Source: Novosphingobium resinovorum
Lineage (GTDB): Bacteria; Pseudomonadota; Alphaproteobacteria; Sphingomonadales; Sphingomonadaceae
NCBI RefSeq assembly: GCF_001742225.1
Contig: NZ_CP017077.1
Location: forward strand, 620,001 to 684,000
Direction: 5' to 3'
Length of the DNA: 64,000 nucleotides
The position numbers and the translations under genes are program-made. Each line of letters begins with the position of its first letter. Within the stretch, counting starts at the first letter, position 1. The notes under the pieces were generated by a model. The model was not told the origin of the DNA. It was given only the letters and a program-made list of their open reading frames with translations, and searched no databases. Shown here in pieces: positions 61,143-64,000 of this stretch.

Positions 61143-64000
61143 ATGAAATCGATAGTTTCACGACGCGGCGCGTCAGCGTCCGTCGGCGCTCGGCTTAAGC
61201 TCGGCAGCGCGCTGGCACCCATCGCAATGGGTCTGGTCGGTTTTTCTTCCCCGGCACTTGCGGACAACGAGTGCGGAATCCCTGGCGCAGGTGGCGGCAC
61301 TGTGGTCTGCGCGGCGGGGAGCCTCTACGCCTCTGGCATTTCCTACCCTGCTCAAGCTGATGGCCTGGTCGTGCAGCTGGATGACGACGTTTCTATTGCG
61401 ACTAGCGGCAATGGAACCCGCGGCGTATTCATCAACACCTCGGGAACCGAAGCGATTACCCTTAGCGGGGGCACCGCTACGGTCGCCACTTCGGGCGCGA
61501 ATGCAAACGCGGTCGAACTCACGAGCATCGGCGGCCCGGTTTCGGTGACGATCGGTGACGTGTCGACCTCCGGTTCGCTCGCGGGCGGCGTGCGTGCGAT
61601 CGGCGGCATCGACGGTGACGTCACGGTCGCGACCGGCAATGTGACGACCACCGGTCTGGACGGCAGCAGCTTCTTCTTCCTGCCCAATTCCACCGGCATC
61701 ACCGCGACCGCTGCGGGAACTGGAAATGTCTCTGTGACCTCCGGGTCGATCAACACCGCGGGGCTCGGCGCACGCGGCGTGAATGCGAGTGCGGCCGCAG
61801 GCGACGTGATCGTCACCACCGGTCCGGTCACCACGACCGGCAGCAATGCCATTGCCGTTGCCGCCAACAGCGACACCGGCAATGTCACCGTCACCACCAC
61901 CGGTGCGGTCGACACCGCCGGCGATGGCGCGCAGGGCATCTACGCCACCGCGCGTAACGGAAGCGCCGCGGTCTCGGCAACCACCGTTGCCACCACCGGC
62001 TTCAATGCCACCGACATTCAGGCGATTTCGGGCGAAGGCGGCAGCACCGTCGACTTCGACGCGGTCTCGACCTCGGGCACCTTCTCCACGGGTGTGATCG
62101 CGGGCTCGAACGGCGGGGACGTCAACATCACCGGCGGCGATGTCACCGCGACTGGTGCTGTCTCCTCGGCGATCTACGGCTATTCCGATACCGGCGCTGT
62201 GAACGTGACGACCACCGGCGATGTCGCCTCCACGGGTCGCGGCGGCTTCGGCATTTACGCCACTTCGGCAACCGGCGACGTTGCGATCTCGGCCAACAAC
62301 GTGTCGACTGTCGCAGTCGATGCGGCTGACACCGCGACCAGCCGCAGCGCGATCTACGCGCAAGGTGCGAACGCCAGCGTCGTCGTCACCGGCACGGCCG
62401 CGATGGCCGGCCAGGCCCTTTACGGCGGTCCTGCTGACGCCGTCACCGTCATCGCCACGGGCGGCAATGCCAGCGCGGACGTCAACAACGTCACTTCCAC
62501 CGGAACCGGCAGCGACGCTGTGAATGTCTCCGCGACCGGCGGCATGGCTATGATCAACGTCGATGGCGCCGTATCGACCACGGGGGACGACAGCTTCGGG
62601 CTCTATGCTCGCGGCGATCAGGGCGTCATTGTAACCGGCTCAGGGACCGTCACGACCAGCGGCGCAAACGCGAATGCCGTGGATGCGCTCAGCGCCACCG
62701 GCCCCGTCTCGGTGACGATCGGTGACGTGTCGACCTCCGGTTCGCTCGCGGGCGGCGTGCGTGCGATCGGCGGCATCGACGGTGACGTCACGGTCGCGAC
62801 CGGCAATGTGACGACCACCGGCGTGGATGGCAGCAGCTTCTTCTTCCTGCCCAATTCCACCGGCATCACCGCGACCGCTGCGGGAACTGGAAATGTCTCT
62901 GTGACCTCCGGGTCGATCAACACCGCGGGGCTCGGCGCACGCGGCGTGAATGCGAGTGCGGCCGCAGGCGACGTGATCGTCACCACCGGTCCGGTCACCA
63001 CGACCGGCAGCAATGCCATTGCCGTTGCCGCCAACAGCGACACCGGCAATGTCACCGTCACCACCACCGGTGCGGTCGACACCGCCGGCGATGGCGCGCA
63101 GGGCATCTACGCCACCGCGCGTAACGGAAGCGCCGCGGTCTCGGCAACCACCGTTGCCACCACCGGCTTCAATGCCACCGGCATTCAGGCGATTTCGGGC
63201 GAAGGCGGCAGCACCGTCGACTTCGACGCGGTCTCGACCTCGGGCACCTTCTCGACGGGTGTGATCGCGGGCTCGAGCGGCGGGGACGTCAACATCACCG
63301 GCGGCGATGTCACCGCGACTGGTGCTGTCTCCTCGGCGATCTACGGCTATTCCGATACCGGCGCTGTGAACGTGACGACCACCGGCGATGTCGCCTCCAC
63401 GGGTCGCGGCGGCTTCGGCATCTACGCCACTTCGGCAACCGGCGACGTTGCGATCTCGGCCAACAACGTGTCGACTGTCGCAGCCGATGCGGCTGACACC
63501 GCGACCAGCCGCAGCGCGATCTATGCGCAAGGTGCGAACGCCAGCGTCGTCGTCACCGGCACGGCCGCGATGGCCGGCCAGGCCCTTTACGGCGGTCCTG
63601 CCGACGCCGTCACCGTCATCGCCACCGACGGCAATGCCAACGCGGACGTCCGCAACGTCGCGTCCACGGGCGCAACTTCGCGGGCCGTCAATGTTACGGC
63701 CACCGGCGATGCATCTGCGACCGTGCGCGGCGCAGTATCGACCACCGGAGCCGGAGCCGATGCCGTCTTCGTCACCGCTGGTGACAGGGCTAATGTCACC
63801 GTGACCGCCACCGGCACGATCGCGTCGACCAATGGCAATCTGATCACCGCGAACTCTGTCAACGGAACCACGATCAATAACGCCGGTGTGCTGGGCGCAG
63901 CGCAGAATGGCTACACGATCGCCGTCACCGGCGGGCCCGCGACCATTAACAACAGCGGCACGCTGCAAAGCGACATCCTGCTCACCGCAGGCAATGACGT
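61143..64000 (+). CDS. Repeat-rich autotransporter/adhesin-like protein (5' part; runs off window)
   Basis: An open frame of 952 codons with no stop before the window end. It begins with a 40-residue signal peptide (extended basic N region, GSALAPIAMGLVGFSSPALA, cut before DNE). The remainder is made of short Val/Thr/Gly/Ala-rich beta-strand repeats such as GNVTVTTTGAVDTAG and TTTGDVASTGRGG, typical of the beta-helical passenger of type V secreted adhesins. NNSGTLQSDILLTAGND at the end resembles the approach to an autotransporter translocator, which lies beyond 64000. A near-identical unit of 389 residues is repeated. Minus-strand frames in this region are repeat-driven shadows. Confidence 0.85.
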   Translation, partial: MKSIVSRRGASASVGARLKLGSALAPIAMGLVGFSSPALADNECGIPGAGGGTVVCAAGSLYASGISYPAQADGLVVQLDDDVSIATSGNGTRGVFINTSGTEAITLSGGTATVATSGANANAVELTSIGGPVSVTIGDVSTSGSLAGGVRAIGGIDGDVTVATGNVTTTGLDGSSFFFLPNSTGITATAAGTGNVSVTSGSINTAGLGARGVNASAAAGDVIVTTGPVTTTGSNAIAVAANSDTGNVTVTTTGAVDTAGDGAQGIYATARNGSAAVSATTVATTGFNATDIQAISGEGGSTVDFDAVSTSGTFSTGVIAGSNGGDVNITGGDVTATGAVSSAIYGYSDTGAVNVTTTGDVASTGRGGFGIYATSATGDVAISANNVSTVAVDAADTATSRSAIYAQGANASVVVTGTAAMAGQALYGGPADAVTVIATGGNASADVNNVTSTGTGSDAVNVSATGGMAMINVDGAVSTTGDDSFGLYARGDQGVIVTGSGTVTTSGANANAVDALSATGPVSVTIGDVSTSGSLAGGVRAIGGIDGDVTVATGNVTTTGVDGSSFFFLPNSTGITATAAGTGNVSVTSGSINTAGLGARGVNASAAAGDVIVTTGPVTTTGSNAIAVAANSDTGNVTVTTTGAVDTAGDGAQGIYATARNGSAAVSATTVATTGFNATGIQAISGEGGSTVDFDAVSTSGTFSTGVIAGSSGGDVNITGGDVTATGAVSSAIYGYSDTGAVNVTTTGDVASTGRGGFGIYATSATGDVAISANNVSTVAADAADTATSRSAIYAQGANASVVVTGTAAMAGQALYGGPADAVTVIATDGNANADVRNVASTGATSRAVNVTATGDASATVRGAVSTTGAGADAVFVTAGDRANVTVTATGTIASTNGNLITANSVNGTTINNAGVLGAAQNGYTIAVTGGPATINNSGTLQSDILLTAGND
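61542..62489 (+). repeat. Internal direct repeat, copy 1
   Basis: About 950 bases within the autotransporter gene that recur almost unchanged 1167 bases downstream. The shift is a multiple of three, so the protein frame is kept. Only scattered single-base differences were seen between copies, for example CTGGACGGC versus GTGGATGGC. Confidence 0.85.
62709..63656 (+). repeat. Internal direct repeat, copy 2
   Basis: The second near-identical copy of the 950-base unit, offset 1167 bases from copy 1. High similarity at the DNA level, including third positions, points to recent duplication or gene conversion instead of slow repeat evolution. Confidence 0.85.

Noticed and set aside
61500..63800. 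Tandem-like ACCACCGG-type repeats suggesting a CRISPR array
   Set aside because: The repeats are degenerate, in frame and part of a beta-repeat protein; there is no uniform repeat-spacer pattern and no cas gene.
61173..63968. Long minus-strand frames rich in Arg/Gly/Asp opposite the adhesin gene
   Set aside because: They are the reverse reading of the repeated Thr/Val/Gly codons. They lack family signal, and the plus strand has a signal peptide, a ribosome site and an open frame to the window end.

Overview
The window looks like a chromosomal segment of a high-GC alphaproteobacterium, most likely a sphingomonad (Novosphingobium/Sphingobium-like). This is an inference from the gene families present (DUF3597, DUF4142 lipoprotein, second Mfd-like helicase, small stress proteins, bacteriophytochrome with an HWE-type kinase) and from promoters matching the EcfG general-stress consensus GGAAC-N16/17-CGTT. 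No rRNA, tRNA, insertion sequence, CRISPR array or phage module was recognised.

Layout. 1-4 kb: end of a glutathione S-transferase, then a paoABC-type molybdenum aldehyde oxidoreductase operon. 4.3-7.9 kb (minus): a GH130 phosphorylase coupled to a GT4/alpha-barrel fusion. 8.3-26 kb (mostly minus): a dense accessory stress island with a frameshifted SDR, DUF4142 lipoprotein, DUF3597, FAD monooxygenase, SRPBCC-ADH-SDR operon, Mfd-like helicase, UvrB/UvrC-motif protein, MpaB-type oxygenase, YdeP-type oxidoreductase, catalase-family protein and small unknowns. 26-33.5 kb: DUF1543/FAD-NAD pair, hybrid histidine kinase, broken GlsB/YeaQ-type gene, transglutaminase and a Crp/Fnr regulator. 33.6-42.3 kb (plus): large-subunit catalase KatE followed by seven tightly overlapping genes (GT4, GT2, MurG-like GT, acyl-CoA dehydrogenase, PIG-L deacetylase, NodS-like methyltransferase, GT2), the best candidate for an undescribed biosynthetic system. 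42.3-52.5 kb: a 59-aa stress protein, a lipoprotein, two more hybrid kinases, a bacteriophytochrome and a single-domain response regulator. 52.6-61 kb: D-aminoacylase, AbiE-type toxin-antitoxin locus, DoxX-like protein, broken MsrB, fasciclin/RskA/ECF-sigma operon and an outer-membrane fragment. 61.1-64 kb: a signal-peptide-bearing, repeat-rich autotransporter/adhesin-like gene that runs off the window.

How it fits together. Much of the window concerns oxidative, light and envelope stress: two catalase-type proteins, MsrB, YdeP, Mfd-like and UvrB/C-motif proteins, a red-light receptor and several kinases. Five EcfG-like promoters (one perfect) suggest partial control by the general stress response. 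A Crp/Fnr-type box lies between the Crp/Fnr gene and katE. The glycosyltransferase cluster follows katE by 52 bases and could share its transcript.

A quality caveat runs through the window. Five recognisable genes (SDR, SemiSWEET-like, GlsB/YeaQ-type, AbiEii toxin, MsrB) are each broken by apparent single-base length changes in homopolymers, mostly one base too short in G/C runs. This pattern is more typical of sequencing or assembly error than of independent decay, although the G6 tract in the toxin could also be a real phase-variable site.
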